58,725 nucleotides of DNA, from the NCBI GenBank assembly GCA_903837785.1, contig CAILVY010000013.1, forward strand, positions 1 to 58,725. The letters run 5' to 3'. Shown piece by piece: positions 58,240 to 58,725 of the stretch. Numbering within the stretch: the first letter of the stretch is position 1; each line of letters starts with the position of its first letter. The notes beneath the pieces were generated by a model. It had not been told where the DNA came from, made no database searches, and saw nothing but the letters and a program-made list of their open reading frames with translations. This stretch comes from Candidatus Hydrogenedentota bacterium. GTDB taxonomy: Bacteria > Hydrogenedentota > Hydrogenedentia > Hydrogenedentales > CAILVY01. A program made the translations under genes and the position numbers.

Positions 58240-58725
58240 ATGAAGAGCATTCTTCGGCGCATAGATTTCATGGTCCTCACGGCCGCCCTGATTCTGGCCG
58301 TCGCCTCGGGGTGTCCCGGGACGCAGAAGACCCCGCCTCAGGCCGGCTTTACCGTCGTGCAAACCACGGGCAGCGCCCCCTTCAGTGTCGCGTTCACCGA
58401 TCTCACGGTGCCCGGCTCCTCCGCGGTAATCAGTTGGGTCTGGAGTTTCGGCGATGGGGAAATGAGCAATAGCCGATATCCTGTGCACACGTATAGCCAA
58501 GCGGGAACCTATGCCGTTTCTTTAACGGTTACTACAGCCGACGGGGTGGACACAGAGACGAAACCTGCCTACATCGTCGTAAGCGGCGAAGGCGAAGGCG
58601 AAGGTGAAGGTGAAGGTGAGGGCGAAGGTGAAGGTGAGGGCGAAGGTGAGGGCGAAGGTGAGGGCGAAGGTGAGGGCGAAGGTGAGGGCGAAGGTGAGGG
58701 CGAAGGTGAGGGTGAGGGTGAGGGC
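58240..58725 (+). CDS. PKD-domain lipoprotein with Gly-Glu linker, 3' partial
   Basis: 162 codons visible, cut by the window end. A lipobox (LAVASGC) follows a hydrophobic start. One PKD domain (~35-110, with WVWSFGDG and HTYSQAGTYAVSLTV) is followed by a Gly-Glu stretch that runs off the end. GGAGG precedes ATG 58240. It is a paralogue of the gene before it, so its missing C-terminal part may also be a secreted hydrolase. Confidence 0.82.
   Translation, partial: MKSILRRIDFMVLTAALILAVASGCPGTQKTPPQAGFTVVQTTGSAPFSVAFTDLTVPGSSAVISWVWSFGDGEMSNSRYPVHTYSQAGTYAVSLTVTTADGVDTETKPAYIVVSGEGEGEGEGEGEGEGEGEGEGEGEGEGEGEGEGEGEGEGEGEGEGEG
58585..58725 (+). repeat. Gly-Glu codon repeat, truncated by window end
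   Basis: At least 47 codons. From about 58625 onward the DNA is nearly perfect in 12-base units (GGCGAAGGTGAG), so the tract is a minisatellite as well as a coding linker. Confidence 0.85.

Noticed and set aside
58585..58725. Repeat array resembling a CRISPR
   Set aside because: No spacers: it is a continuous in-frame Gly-Glu coding repeat.

Overview
The window reads as chromosomal DNA from a GC-rich, Gram-negative-type, free-living bacterium. Outer-membrane beta-barrels, an RND pump with its periplasmic adaptor, lipoprotein signals and lspA point to two membranes. Long Gly-Glu repeat linkers, PKD domains, a GH89 enzyme, Tat-exported Gfo/Idh/MocA proteins and paired dockerin-like C-terminal repeats recall environmental lineages such as Candidatus Hydrogenedentota or PVC relatives. 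That placement is inference from protein style: there is no rRNA or other taxonomic marker, and I see no rRNA, tRNA, CRISPR, phage or IS element.

Layout. Positions 1-5952 (+): end of an exopolysaccharide/glycoconjugate operon (bi-domain oxidoreductase, GT4, asparagine synthase, GT2). 5965-10073: a large secreted putative glycosidase divergent from an MFS transporter. 10211-15846 (+): a seven-gene acyl-CoA operon (acyl-CoA dehydrogenase, MaoC hydratase, PHP protein, two thiolase-fold proteins lacking the usual catalytic residues, two DUF35 Zn-ribbon/OB proteins). 15924-17321: cysS. 17385-18048 (-): Doc toxin with an AbrB/MazE-like antitoxin. 18148-25624 (-): GH89 alpha-N-acetylglucosaminidase, HDOD protein, PilB/GspE ATPase, ftsY and a zinc-ribbon membrane protein. 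25783-31096 (+): YdjC-type deacetylase, an ABC transporter with a His/Glu-rich loop plus a DUF3299-like protein, lspA and Fe-type superoxide dismutase. 31196-36219 (-): HNH protein and an RND pump with its adaptor. 36417-38856 (+): RACo-like ASKHA ferredoxin protein and a nitroreductase. 38880-51185 (-): methyltransferase, two tandem porins, two Gfo/Idh/MocA oxidoreductases, nagA, M20 peptidase, a small lipoprotein and a PKD protein with a C-terminal sorting-like tail. 51460-58725 (+): ECF sigma factor, anti-sigma factor, M6 metalloprotease, C11 (clostripain) lipoprotein and the start of a second PKD/Gly-Glu lipoprotein cut by the window end.

How it fits together. One theme is capture and breakdown of amino-sugar glycans: GH89, YdjC deacetylase, NagA, oxidoreductases of the kind used on sugars, and alginate-export-like porins. 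A second is surface proteolysis, possibly under the adjacent ECF/anti-sigma pair. A third is an acyl-CoA degradation operon whose thiolase-fold and DUF35 proteins resemble retro-aldolase complexes of steroid side-chain degradation rather than classical beta-oxidation. The strongest candidates for under-described biology are that operon, the His-rich ABC/DUF3299 unit, and the surface-protein architecture at the right end.
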